From positions 22,215,302 to 22,279,301 of the forward strand of contig CM023534.1 in assembly GCA_013350335.1 (NCBI GenBank): a DNA stretch of 64,000 bases, in the 5' to 3' direction. Positions within the stretch are counted from its first letter, which is position 1, and each line of letters opens with the position of its first letter. The DNA comes from Chimonanthus salicifolius (Eukaryota; Streptophyta; Magnoliopsida; Laurales; Calycanthaceae). The translations under genes were made by a program, and so were the position numbers. Shown here piece after piece: positions 9,939 through 22,000 of the stretch. The notes beneath the pieces are model-generated. The model was given only the letters and a program-made list of their open reading frames with translations. It searched no databases and was not told the origin of the DNA.

Positions 9939-11876
9939 TCATGATAAGTTACGTTCAAGATCCATTATATTGGCATGTTCTGTAAAGGTCATTATAGGTA
10001 GACCTTTTGTTAATGGATCTACTATCATAAGTTGAGTGCTGATGTGCTCAATAAACACCATCTGTTTTTGAACTTTTTCTTTTGCGACAAAATACTTCAG
10101 CTCCATGTGTTTTGATCCATTAGAGTACTTGTCGTTCTTTGAGAAGAAAACTGCTGCAGAGTTATCACAATAAATTCTCAGTGGCCTGGAAATGTTGTCG
10201 GCAATTCCAAGTCCTGAGATAAAGTTCTGCAGCCAAATTCCTTGAACAACAGTCTCATAACACGCCACAAATTCAGCTTCCATTGTAGACGTCGCAATGA
10301 TAGTTTGTTTGACGCTTTTCTAAAAAAATTTCTGTTAGCCATGAGGAACAAATAACCAAACGTCGACATCCTACTATCAAATCATCCACCAAAGTCCGAA
10401 TCCTAGTAGCCAATGACCTCGAGATTCTCGGACCTCCTAAATGTGAGCATGAAGTCTTTGGTACCCTGTAAATATCTTGTAACTTTTTTTTGCAGCTTTC
10501 CAGTAGTCCATTCCAGGGTTACTTTGATATATGCCCAGCATACCGATGACAAATCTGATGTGCGGTCTGGTGCAGCTCTGTACATAATGAGACTACCTAC
10601 CACTGAAGCATAAAATATTTCCTCCATCTGTTTTCTTTCTAGTTCATTCTGCGAACATTGCATGAGACTAAATGTATCTCCCTTTTGAATAAGGTCATCC
10701 TGAGAGGAACAATTTTGCATTCCGTATCTCTCCAAGATTATTTTTATATAAGCTTTCTGAGACAATTCCAAAATCTCACGTGTTCTATCACGGAATATTT
10801 CTATTCCAATTACGTAGGTTGCCTCTCCCATATTTTTCATTTCAAACTGAGTGGAGAGAAATTTCTTGGTTTCAAAAATCCTACCAAGATCATTAGTGGC
10901 AAGCAAAAGATCATCAACATCCAATATCAAGAAGATATATTTGCTCCCACTAACTTTCAAGTATATACACCGATCAATGGTGTTTTCCTTAAAACCGAAG
11001 GAAGTAACAATATCATTGATCTTAAGATACCATTACCGGGAGGCTTGTTTAAGACCATAAATTGATTTCTTAAGTTTACATGCCATGTGTTCCTTATCCT
11101 CTAAGGAGAAACCCTTAGGTTGATCCATATACACGTCCTCATCTAGATTACAATTCAAAAATGTTGTTTTAACATTCATTTGGTGTATCTCTAAATAGTA
11201 ATGAGCCACTAAAGCCATAACTATTCTGAACGAATCCTTCTTCGATACAGGAGTGAATGTCTCTTTTTAATCAATGCCATCCTTCTGAGTGAACCCCTTG
11301 GCCACAAGTCTGGCTTTATACCATTCGATATTGCTCTTTGAGTCTCGTTTAGTCTTATAGACCCATTTACATCCGACTTTCTTGTATCCATGAGGTAATT
11401 CTATTCTATCTCGGACTTCATTATGATCCATGGATTTTAATTCATCTTTCATGGCATCTATCTATTTATCAGAATTTTAACATTCTATGGCTTTCTCATA
11501 AGTGACCGGATCCTTAATAGCCCCTAAATCATAATTCGATTCTTGTATATAAACCACATAATCATTTGAAATAGCAGGTCTTCTTAAGGTTATTTCTTGT
11601 GTTTGTTCTACAATCAATTAATCAGTAGTAATGGTTTCTTCATGGAGTGATTGATCATTCAAGTGTTGATCTGTTTCATTATGTTGTTCAATAACATTAG
11701 GAACAATGAGAACACTATTTGAAGTTACGTATATAGGGACTTGTATCCTCACTTCTTGTATATTAAGACTTCTCACTATATCACTCCCACTAACCTCACA
11801 ATTTTCTATGAATCTTGCATTTTCGGTCTTTACAATCCTCAGTCTATTGTTTGGGTAATAAAATCTATACCACAAT
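9939..11876 (-). pseudogene. Ty1-copia pol remnant (RT and RNase H) of C1
   Basis: A minus-strand fragment of copia polyprotein from the same family as C2. From the 5' side it encodes the integrase-RT linker (about 11618-11876), the RT start with CKWVYKTKRD and ARLVAKGFTQKDGID (about 11267-11452), an RT block ending SIYGLKQASR (11033-11218), and RT/RNase H with EATYVIGIEIFRDR and QKAYI..ILERYGMQNCS (10403-10960). It finishes with MEAEFVACYE..QGIWL and DPLTKGLP (9939-10283). The catalytic YVDD motif has become DVDD. There are several stops and frameshifts. Gag, protease, most of integrase, PBS and the 5' LTR are missing upstream of 11876. Only the C-terminal ~60% of pol survives. Confidence 0.9.
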
Positions 11877-12179
11877 ACTGCACAGATGACATGTTAGGTT
11901 GCTTACAAGACATATCCGGTAGCTTACACAACATAGCAGCATACAGGATGAGCAAAATTTTTGCTCATACATTGATCCACTATGGAGAGTCATTTGATTT
12001 AGTATGCCTTCATTGCGTCTAGAAAATTGTCACCGCTAGCAGAAGGTGAAGACACCACAGAAGCAAGAATCTCATGGGAAGATCGTGAACTACAATAAAA
12101 TGAGTTACCGAGAAGATGTAGGGGAACAACATGGAGGAGATTATATCACCCACCCCTTTTAAACTTGAGAACATGTTCT
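11877..12179. other. Unassigned stretch between C1 and repeat R1
   Basis: No gene recognised. The sequence does not continue the copia integrase expected here, so the C1 5' side ends by truncation or rearrangement at about 11876. Confidence 0.35.
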
Positions 12180-12374
12180 TTCTAAGAGTGAGGAAATGAT
12201 GTGGGCATCACACCCAGGATAGGGGGTGAAGAATGGTTTGTATTTGACCACAACAAGTGTGAGACTACACCAGCAGGTCGAGGGCCTAAATTGAAAGATG
12301 CGGCTCATGCGGACCTATATGTGGGCCCAAGGTCCACTTGAGGTCATGTGGATCCTAATCGGAGGGGACTCACA
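12180..12374 (+). repeat. Dispersed repeat R1, copy 2, left part
   Basis: Matches 4990-5170: GGGGGTGAA, ATGCGGCTCATGCGGAC, TATGTGGGCCCAAGG, GGAGGGGACTCACA. It is interrupted after TCACA by the solo LTR and resumes at 14836. Confidence 0.7.
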
Positions 12375-13243
12375 TGTAACACCCTGGAATTTCAAAGTTA
12401 GCAATTTATATGAAATTATTCATATTTACGGAATTGCCATTGATATATTTGAGTTGAATTTAAATGGGTCAGTGGTTCAAATAAGACCCAATGGTTAGTA
12501 GTTTTAATTACAAAACAAATAAATGGATAAGATGAACTTAAATGGGTCAAGAATCATATTTGGGTCAAATTTTGTTAAATAGGTCAAAATGGCCAAATGG
12601 GACCCAATGGGTTGAAATGGGCATGATTAATCATGAGTGAGCTCAAAGCTTAAGTGGTTTGAGTTTATTAAATATTTGAGTTTGTTTGAGTTGAATTAAA
12701 TGTTGGAGTTTAGTTGAGTGGAAATTATTAGTTGAGTCACATTAAATAAATGAGTTGAGTTTGGGTGAGTTAAATACATGAGGTAGATGGAATAATTATT
12801 TTAGTGAGTGAGTGTGTGTAAGATGGTGGTGTGGGCTGGTGGTAGGTTTTAACACAATAAACGTTGGCTGCATGGGAGGTATTACCATGCATGTAACTCC
12901 CATTTAAGTGATAAAGGAAATGAGAGTTACATTTTGAAAGTACATGGGAGACGTTGGAGGAGGGAAAGAGTTTCATCTTATGATGAAACTCCAATTTGAA
13001 TTGTTTAATGAGAGATGAATGAGGAGAAGACTTAAAAGTACAAGCATAGGGTCGTTGGAATATGATGGGTTTCATCTTAAAAGAAACAGCCAATGGGAGA
13101 CGGTGAAGCACATGGGGTTTCATTTGAAACTCCCATGTAAGATATGAATAAAGGTGGGCTGTTACAAAGACTAGCCGTTGGTGTGGGAGTTTCATTTCCA
13201 TATGAAACTCTCACCCCCAAAGGTAATAGAGACGTTGGATGCT

Positions 13244-13246
<3 letters not shown>

Positions 13247-13278
<32 letters not shown>
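13247..13278 (+). repeat. Poly-G tract, 32 bases
   Basis: An uninterrupted run of 32 G inside the solo LTR, after GCTGGA. It can form G-quadruplex structures on this strand. Its exact length is likely to be unreliable in assembly. Confidence 0.85.
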
Positions 13279-13280
<2 letters not shown>

Positions 13281-13962
13281 TGTGTGTTTCATTTCACAGA
13301 TGAAACCCCAAGGAACTTAAAGGATTTTAATTATGGAGAGGTGAGTTACACAAGGGCTGAATTATCCTTGGGCTGATTTTGGTTAAACAAAGGGCTTTTT
13401 CATTTTACTCTCTCTATCTCTCTTTTCCTTGGACTATTATCATCTCACCAAATACCAAGAACAGCAGCTGGTCACTGATTTGCAATCAGTCCTTGGTTGT
13501 TTCTTTCACCAAGACAAAAGTATACATTGAGCAAAGGAGGGGGCATCAAGGTTTCTCATCCAAAGCCAAAATTCTTTCTCTCTCTCTACCTCTTTGCCGT
13601 TTTCTACATTTCAAAAATTAGAGCAGCAGCTGGTTGTTTAATCAGTCCTTGACCATCAAGGAATCAAGAAGAAGGAGAGGCTAAGAAAGGGAAAGGAACA
13701 AGCCGGAGTGAAGATCAATTGGAGGAGTCGCGGAAACGGGTATTCGGATTTCTAGAACGGTGAACAAGCCGTGATCGGAAGACGATTCAAAGGAAAGGTC
13801 AAACAAAGTAATCTAGAGTAGGTTTCCTACCTTTATTGTAACCACTATTCCATATGCTGTTTTATGTTGATTTTGATATCTTATATGATTGTAAAGTTAT
13901 GTTCCTAAATGACATGTTTGCATAGACATCTCATGCATGGCATGGGATGATGGTGTTGTAAC

Positions 13963-14111
13963 TGGAGGCCACACTCCGTCGGGGCATCCGAAAGACCACT
14001 GTGGGGTACCCTGATGATGAGAATCCCATCAGGAGGAATCCGGAGGCCACACTCAGTCGGGGCGTCCGAAAGACCACTGTGGGTTACCTTGACAATGAGA
14101 ATCCCGTCAAG
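13963..14111 (+). repeat. Two-copy 79-bp tandem repeat inside the solo LTR
   Basis: The units begin GGAGGCCACACTC at 13963 and 14042. They share TCCGAAAGACCACTGTGGG, a TACC.TGA box and GAGAATCCC.TCA. Apparent minus-strand protein over this area is a by-product of the repeat. Confidence 0.75.
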
Positions 14112-14835
14112 TGATGGATATGTTGAATGGTGATGGGTGGGACTCATTACATGTTCATTTCATAAATAGCATGTTTTTATGGAATTTTGTCACACATGTT
14201 TTATTATTATACTATTTGCATGTTTTTGACTAACCATGTGGTAGCCCTATTCGGAAACACTACTGGGCGCGTTGATCTAACGCCCTATCTATATCCTTAG
14301 TGGATGACACAGGGAAAGGGAAGAATGTGGATCGAAAAGAAAACCAAGCATAGGAGCTTGGGCGTTTGGAATGGATTTGAATGGACATGAATGGACTATT
14401 TATGGATATGTTATTTGAATTTGGACAATGTAATTTGGTAACTAGTTTGGTTGGCATGTAATAAGTAGTTAAGTAGATGCTATGGCTTGGTTTATTTTGG
14501 ATGGTTGGATTGAATGGTAGATTAATATTATTTAGAAATTTTGGAGAATAATTATGTACTTTGCTATCTAAGAATGGAAAATTGGAATAGTCATAGGTTC
14601 TATTATAACCTCAGTTAGATTAAAACTAAGTTAATTCCGCAAGTTATATATGTACCATGTGCGGATCAGTTTTATGGACTTAGTTCATACGCACATGGGC
14701 TTGGCCAGTTAAGGGTCGGATTTAGAGATCCGAACTTAACTCGCGTCGTGACACTCCGCCCCGATCACATGATTATTATATTTAAAAAAAAAAAAGAAAC
14801 TCTGAATATTAGAGTGAAAAGGGCGGGGTGTTACA

Positions 14836-15038
14836 TCACATGCCCACAAGGCCTAGGGTATGAGAAAAACTTATGGAAAACATGTGAAGTTGACAAATGA
14901 CACAAATCTAGCAAAGCTAGCGGATTGAAAATAGTAGTAACTTGTAGAGCAGTTTAAAGTATAATTTTTTTTTTTTTTGAAATGGATAAAATTTTAAAAG
15001 TGGATAGTTTATTCAAAAACATTTCCAGCAAGCCCAAT
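14836..15038 (+). repeat. Dispersed repeat R1, copy 2, right part
   Basis: Continues R1 after the solo LTR: CACATGCCCACAAGG, CTTATGGAAAAC, ATCTAGCAAAGCTAG, GTAACTTG.AGAGCAGTTT. It ends at the TGTAACGCC boundary at about 15039. Confidence 0.65.
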
Positions 15039-16137
15039 GTAACGCCTCGTTCGGCTACAGGCACATTAACACCGATACATTCTCATAATCCGCTCTAATG
15101 CTTTGCCTAGTACATTTTTGTTAAACGGGGAACAAACATCTCCCGCTAACCAACCTAATCACCGGTGACTCACTAAAAATACAAATAACATAAAGTACCA
15201 TTATAGCATCATTCTAAAATAGTATGAGCAATATAAACATGTTAGTACTTTCATACAACTGAAGCATACGAATAGAGTTCCAAATACATAAATGCATTCT
15301 CAAAATTACACTACATAAAGGACAATAGAAACTAAAGTCACAGCTCCATGTCCCACGCCTGATTGAAGGACTCGTTCGGCCCCTCATCTACAAAAACACC
15401 TGCAAGGAAAGGAGTGAGCTCAACGTGCCCAGTGAGAGAAACACATACATCACATGCTATCAAATAATACACTGCATACAATCACGTGAACACATCAATA
15501 TCAAGGAGGTCTACATGCACGATCATGCAAACGCATGACCTACCCCGGACACATGGACTAGCATCTACCATGCCTCAAGCACATCCTCTAACCATCCCAA
15601 GACAACTCTAGGGTAACTTTCTTATTTCCACATACCTTAGCCCCACCACTCCACGAGTGGTGACCACAACCTCATACCTAGTATACAGACCAACACCCAA
15701 CCAACTCAGACTGCTGGTTACCAATAATTCCTAAGATTCTCCCAGGGTAACCCACTCACGCATCATAATCTGCTCACGAACTTTGCCCATCAAAACCTCA
15801 AACGGTCGACCCCACTAGTTAGACACACAAATACTCCAAGTGGTCCCACAACCACCACCAAATCGTAACAACACTGGACCAATAGGAGCCCAACAGTTAA
15901 CCACACAATCACCGCTAAACCCCTAGGCACTTGTCTCATCCCTGAGTCCAAAATGAACCAAATCAACAGCTCAACCATACCATGTTCATCGACCTCCTAT
16001 TGAATTCATTCGGCCATCTATAGAATGATTCGGCCAAACTAACTCGTCAGACGCCCACAAATTTCCAATGGATCCACACTCCCATGACACACACACACTA
16101 GAGAGTCTTAACCACATATACCAATCTCCATTAATGG
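15039..16137 (-). mobile_element. Decayed long LTR, probably Del/Tekay-like (left part)
   Basis: Repeat R1 is broken at a TGTAACGCC start, a typical LTR terminus. The following sequence is non-coding and CA-rich, as in reversed long gypsy LTRs. It is then cut by gypsy G1 at 16138 and may resume at 28793. I could not find its far end or a target duplication, so the extent and family are tentative. No gene is present. Confidence 0.4.
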
Positions 16138-16696
16138 TGATCTAGGATGATCTACATGCAACACTGTCACATAATCCGAGAACAAGTCACTCAAAATATA
16201 AGAAAAGGTCATTCAGTTGATCCATCAATAGAGTGAATGACATTCAGTCGATCTATTAGTCGATTCATCAGTTGACTGAAGATTGTCTGTAAAATAGAGA
16301 AGTTTCTGATACATTTAGTCGATCCATCAGACAATTGGAGACTGTTTGTAAGCTCTCTGATGGATCCAATTGACCTGTCAGTCGACTGAACCATCAACTG
16401 TATAGGCAGTTAAAATCATCCAGTTGTCCTATCAGTACATTGATTGATCAACTGACACGCATCAAGTGTTAGTTATCAACAATTATTGTTTGTTTTCTTT
16501 ACTTTTCATGTAAATGGGCGGTTCCTAGCAGTTGAAACTAGACCAGAGAGTCTGTACATGAATTTTTGAAGGAGAATAGAAAAAAGAAACAAAAAAGGAA
16601 GAAGATTCTTCTAAAACATCTTGTCTCTTGTCGCTGTCTCTCAATCTCCCTCTCTAACCCTTGTACTTCTATATTTTAGAACCAAATTACGGATCA
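16138..16696 (+). repeat. 5' LTR of G1
   Basis: 559 bp, TGATCTAGGA to ACGGATCA. It aligns throughout with 28275-28787 but with many substitutions and indels, so the copy is old. The first half carries diverged GTCGACTGA-type motifs (16210-16440). A TATA-like GTATAGGCAG lies at about 16398. Confidence 0.8.
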
Positions 16697-16697
16697 A

Positions 16698-16715
16698 GTG
16701 GTATTAGAGCCAGTC
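16698..16715 (+). other. Primer binding site of G1 (initiator Met tRNA type)
   Basis: GTGGTATTAGAGCCAG directly follows the LTR end. It differs by one base from the usual TGGTATCAGAGCC of plant elements primed by initiator Met tRNA. The next 230 bp lie where gag should start but hold no intact frame. Confidence 0.75.
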
Positions 16716-16947
16716 TAATTTCCTTTTACGTGGGAATTTGTTGTTTTATGGTCTTAAAGCGTGACGAATACCAAAAATCCGGTAAACTCTCGGAACCTCT
16801 TCAATAAGTGAGGATGGAAATGTTCGAAAAGTGCGGACATGACTGGAAATAATGAAATGAAGGAGTGTTCCTCAAAATTGGATGGACTAGTTACTGCGTT
16901 GACTAAACTCGAATCCAAGTTGATGGAAGGTGTTGTCTCACAACTTG

Positions 16948-18432
16948 TGTTGTACGTTTTACATTTATAATTCACAAGCGCACGAACCATTTCATGAAAA
17001 ACACCCATCTAAAAATTATAAACAACCCCCTCTCAATTAAAAAGAACAAAATTAAGATGCAAACACAATAATTCTAACTTAGTTCCATCTTTGTATAAGA
17101 ATTGAATAAATAAAATAAATACAAAAATAAAATATATACATGTGTACAAGTGGACAGAGTCAAGTATTCAAGCCAGCATCATATCCCATATTCTAAATAA
17201 AATAAATTCATGACCTAGACTACGGAATTCACGTAAAAATCCAACTTCATTCAAGCCTTTCATCCAATTTAGTCCCTTAGTTAATTGAACCTTAAATCTT
17301 CGATTAATCATGCCATTCTTTGATCTAAAATATTTTAGATGTTCAAAAGAACCTTAGACCTAGAATAGTGATGTTAATTAAAGATCTAAATTGTGGCTGT
17401 CCAAATTAATTACCAAGGGAGGAGTTAGGAACTAAACAGAATCAAACCATCATACTAAAATTGAAAATTAGACTTTCCAATAATCTAAATAAATGTGCCA
17501 TAAATTTATAGATGGAAAAAAATAAAGAACTACAAAACAAAGGAACTCGATTTGAAAATACAAGAATTAAAATGTATAAATTAAAAATCCACCAACCTGA
17601 AATCCCTTGTGAAATTCAAACTCTGTACACTAATTTGTTGATTCTCTGCTCTCCTAATTTAATGTCAAATCTATCCTTGCTCTGGTCGAATTTTACTGTG
17701 TCCCAAAACCCATATTTATAGTGTGAAGAGGATGGGAATTAAGATGGACAAACCAATGTGGGACTTTGGAGAATTCGTATGTAGAGAATGGAATGCGTAG
17801 GTGGAGAAAAGAAAATCTCCACTCAGAAAATCCAAATCTATCTTGATCTCATGCCCATTTGAATTTATCCAACATTGAGGCCACATTCATTGCATTATTC
17901 TCCCCAAAATTATTTCTAATTTTTTTTCAACAATCTAATCCTAATCTCTTCCATATCTCCTTGGTCGAATGTTGCAATGCATCATATGGATGTTGATTGG
18001 CTTCCACGAATTTAGATTTTGGAGAGTTCCACTTTTTGGACACTTGGCATTCACAATAGGGCCCACTCAAATTTAATTCACAAATCCAATGTTGAATTCG
18101 AATATATTTGGCTTTGATTTGATTTGGACTTGGATCAAAACTTGGGCTTTTTTCTAGCCTGGTGGACTTTGGCTTTTGGACTTGAATTGGAGTCCTGGGC
18201 TTCAGGCTTCAGACTCGAACAGTGGGCCCATTTGTGTGTTTATAAATTTTTACCATTTTTACAATTTAACACAGTGTAAAAAATATTATTATAATTCAAA
18301 CTCTCATATTTGGATTTGAATTATAATAATTTACAATAATTTCCAAATCAGATTATGTAGTAAAAATATATATAAATTAGAGGCGTTAATCCAAATATTA
18401 GAGGTAAAATAATCATTTTCTAATATTCATCA
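16948..18432 (-). repeat. 3' LTR of LARD1
   Basis: Begins TGTTGTACG and ends ATATTCATCA on the plus strand. It matches 24493-26070 over most of its length. It lacks about 250 bp present near the left end of the other LTR (between AACCATTT and CATGAAAAACACCC), and it retains the outer end that the other LTR has lost. The apparent 69-aa frame at 17512 is not a gene. Confidence 0.75.
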
Positions 18433-20139
18433 AATACTCCCAAACTTAAATTTTGCCAGTCCTCGAGCAAAACAAAAATTAAAAACTAAAAATCTAAACT
18501 AATCCTAGTCTACACCACTTTCGTTGGCACTGTCGATTGCATTTAGTGTATCCAATAAGCCTTTAAACCCCTAGTTCACCACTAGTGGATGAGTTATAGT
18601 TTCGTGAGTGCTTCCAGTTATGATACCCACAAACATCAAAGTTCAGTCTCAATTTCAGTTTCAGCAAAAACATATATACACAAAAATCTAGACAACATAC
18701 AACTCCAAATTGATTTTACAAAACTTATACTCAGAGTGTAATGTGTGCTTAGTCAAAATTAAAGTAACCTTCTTTTTTCAAATACACACAAGCTTTGTAA
18801 TAATCAGCGAAAAATGTGCTTTGAACCGAACCTCACAAGACTTATCTCTCAGAGATTGGGTATTTATTCTCTCTCAAAGTATATGTGAGTAGAGTTTATG
18901 TTTTCAAATAAAAATATAGCACATATGTATTTAGAAAAGACGGTACAAATCAAAGAAAATGAAAGATCTCATCAATGGATGTCACTTTCTTGAGAACTTT
19001 GTATCAAACACCATCATTTTTCCTCATCTATTCTCTACATGAAACACCATATGTAAAGTTAAGATCAATAGGTCTTCCTATAGGACGAAACGTAGCTTAG
19101 GATCGGGTCATATCAAAGAAGGGTAAAATGATTCTAAATTAAATATTTTGAATAGAAAAATTAGAGGTCTTCATAATGTGAATGGGATATTTCTTCCTCT
19201 ATTTTTCATTTCAGCACTTCTAATTTTTAAAGCATTTTTTTAAATCTTTTTCTATTTTTTTTCACATCCTTCTTTTGATGTATGGATGTTCAATTTTTTT
19301 TTCTGATGCTATATTTTTACTTTCTACATTATTCATTTTTTTTTAAGTGCCATATATTTTTTGTTTTTTAGAGTACCATCCCAATTTTCCATCTCCAACA
19401 TTTTCTAAGCTCTAGAGTAAGTCATGGATATCTCAATTTTGGCTCATACTCTGTAACCAGAGTTAGGTATGGTAAACATGGTTAATTAATAAAATAGGTT
19501 ATATCAGACTCAATTGGGAACTATCAAGATATAATGACCAGAAATAGGTAGGCTTTGAAGGCTCAATCGATCCAAACATGGCCTATATCACTTCCTAAGC
19601 TTCATATGATCATTTTCTTGTTTCAAATAAAATCAGAAAAAATTCAGGTGTAATAAGTCAATTTTGACGTCGTTCTCAGTAATATGACCAAAACAAAGAA
19701 TAATGAGATCAACAACTACTTAATGAGAAAAACAAGACACTAGGAATTTACTTATAACCCTCGGAAGAAAAGAATGACTCAAAAGCTCACTAAGTATAAG
19801 TCTCCACTAGTATTCCTCCAATAATCACTCGACTCATGTATATTTTTCATTTTCAAGCTAACATTAATATGGATATGTAAAATGTTTCCGAGCATAAATT
19901 CCATAAAATTTTCTTTGGAAAAGCATGATATAAAAAATTTAATTTTCAAATTAATGCTAAAAAATTACTTTGACTATGTTTTTTTTTTTTACACCAAGGA
20001 GTATCAGTTCTCATGAACTTACTCTTCCCTTGATCAAATTTTTTTTAGACCCAAAGCACACAAAACTTTTTATGGACTCAACAACGACACAAGACACAAG
20101 ACACAAGTGTAACCCCGCAATACCCCCAAACTTAAATCA
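18433..20139 (-). other. Non-coding 3' region of LARD1
   Basis: AT-rich sequence following the reversed polypurine tract. Open frames at 18710 and 19970 are short and carry no recognised motif. Confidence 0.45.
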
Positions 20140-20144
20140 AACAT

Positions 20145-21812
20145 TGTTGGTGCCCCGGCTTGCTGAGTCACCTGTTTGTCAATTCCATGACTCAGAAGAA
20201 GCATTGCCTCGGAAGAATGAATCAAGGAATCAAGAATCAAGTGGTGTGAAGATTGAATCAACAGCAAAGCATTGGAAGATCAAGTGAAGATTCAAGCATC
20301 ACCAAGTGTTGGCAATCACACAAAGGTAAATTGGCCATTAATGATTGTAGGGTGGACCCAACACACTTAGGAAGACCTTGAATAGGCTTAGAACTTAAAT
20401 TGGTAAAACATAGACCAAGCCTAGAGGAAATGGTCCAAAGCCTTGGAGCACCTTGAACATATCTTGGAAAGATATGTGTTGTCAAAATGTCATAACTTGT
20501 GAGTTTCTTTCAATCAATCAAATGTGGTAATCGACTGATAAAACTACCATGTTTGGATAGAGAATTGAAATAGCTTTTCATAGAGCACAAGACCATTCAA
20601 ATTGGAATTCGAGAGCCTTAGATATGACCATTTTAGTAGAGAGCAGTTTTGTTGAAAACTGTCAGGACCACCTATCGCAAAATGACAATCAATCGTGAGA
20701 AACAGAGTTGATCAATTGTGAAATGACAATCAATCTTCTGTAATAAGACATGTTCTGGTTGGAAAAAAACTGTCTTTATGGGTTTCTCTCAGGATGACAC
20801 AATCATCACCTACGACCCTTCGTGAACACGATCAATCGTGAGGCCGATCAATCGTGGGTGATCGTTTTCTAACTGTTGAGACTGCATTAAATGCATAACG
20901 GTCACATTTTCAATGGGAAAATTTTAATGTCACGATTGATCGTAGTGGCGAACAATCGCTGTGTCAATTTGGGATTTTGATTGCCCATATAAACTCCAAA
21001 CCTTGTTGAGTTTGGTTGGACTCCTTAGAGATTTAAATAGAGAAATCTTGAGGCATTCCCAAATATCCCATTTCCTCTCTAAACATTAAACTTGGTGAAT
21101 CATTTGTGAATCCAATCACCTTAATTGTGATTAAGAGAGAGAGAGAAAAAAACAAATCTATGATAGAACTTGCAAATCTTAAATCCTAGAACCCTCCCAA
21201 GGATTGTGATTGCTCATACTCGATGTATCTTCGTCTTCATACGACATCACATTGGGAGATCGATTCGGAAGCACATCTACACCTTCAAGTGAGCTTCAAA
21301 GGCAAATGTTTCTTAGTGTTTGATTTAATTTTAAATCATCTTCATTGTACAGTGGAGTAGATCAAGGTGATCGAACCGCTCTAAAAAATAGAGGGACAAT
21401 GACGTATACCGGGTTTAGGTCGAACCTTTCAAAATCTTAGGGATTGGGTGAAATTCACAGTCTATTGAGTTAGGTGGAATTCCTACTCTATTTGTAAGGG
21501 CGTAATTCCCCACCTAGTCTGTTTGGGATAATCCAAGGTTGGGTGAGTCCAATAGTGAATGGAGGAGGAATTTACTCCAAACCACTATACATCTAGTGTT
21601 GTGGGTGTTTGGTTGTTTGTGTGATTGATTTATAATTGGTTCACTCTTGTTATGACACAACATATCTATCTTGATTAACATTGTTATATCTACTACAAAG
21701 TTTTTATTTAATCAAATAATTTGTGAAGAACAATAAATTTGGTAATTGCCTTATTCACCCCCCTCCCTCTAGGGACAATCTTAAACCGTGTTCTAGCACA
21801 CTTGGACTTTTA
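20145..21812 (+). mobile_element. Solo LTR, copia type, inside LARD1
   Basis: Starts TGTTGGTGCC and ends near ACTTTTA, flanked by AACAT on both sides (20140-20144 and 21813-21817). When it is removed the LARD sequence reads AAACATTG-TCCTCAATG without a break. The end segment with ATTCACCCCCCTCCCTCTAGGG is characteristic of long copia LTRs. The last base pair is TA instead of CA, so the right boundary is one or two bases uncertain. A TATA-like CCATATAAACTCC at about 20984 lies just after a motif array. No internal region is present. Confidence 0.6.
20685..20970. promoter_or_regulatory. ATCAATCGTGA motif array upstream of an LTR TATA box
   Basis: Five to seven copies or variants of GATCAATCGTGA on either strand (for example at about 20690, 20827, 20843 and 20938) end about 15 bp before CCATATAAACTCC. 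The array sits in U3 of the solo LTR. A regulatory role is inferred from position only. Confidence 0.55.
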
Positions 21813-22000
21813 AACATTGTCCTCAATGTTCCATAATCTATAGTGATCAAGTGCACATCAGAAAATATCAAAACAATACTGATTTAGGTTTAGAAATACG
21901 TGAGAAGGCTAATTGTGCAATCACCTAAAAACATAAGACTTTATACTGACTTTCACAAAACTGATTCGACTGAAATGAAAATCCTAAACTGGACTGACTC

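Larger units (their letters stand above)
12375..14835 (+). mobile_element. Solo LTR, 2.46 kb, of a Del/Tekay-like gypsy element
   Basis: Bounded by TGTAACACCC and GGGTGTTACA (TG...CA) and flanked by a perfect 5-bp duplication TCACA (12370-12374 and 14836-14840). The flanking repeat R1 is continuous across it when compared with 4934-5390, so this is a single clean insertion. No PBS, polypurine tract or internal coding sequence is present; it is therefore an LTR left by LTR-LTR recombination. The long LTR and TGTAACACCC ends resemble Del/Tekay chromovirus LTRs, but that family call is from memory. Confidence 0.8.

Noticed and set aside
12770..13292. Minus-strand ORFs with a poly-proline stretch
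   Set aside because: The proline run is the poly-G tract read in reverse within a solo LTR.
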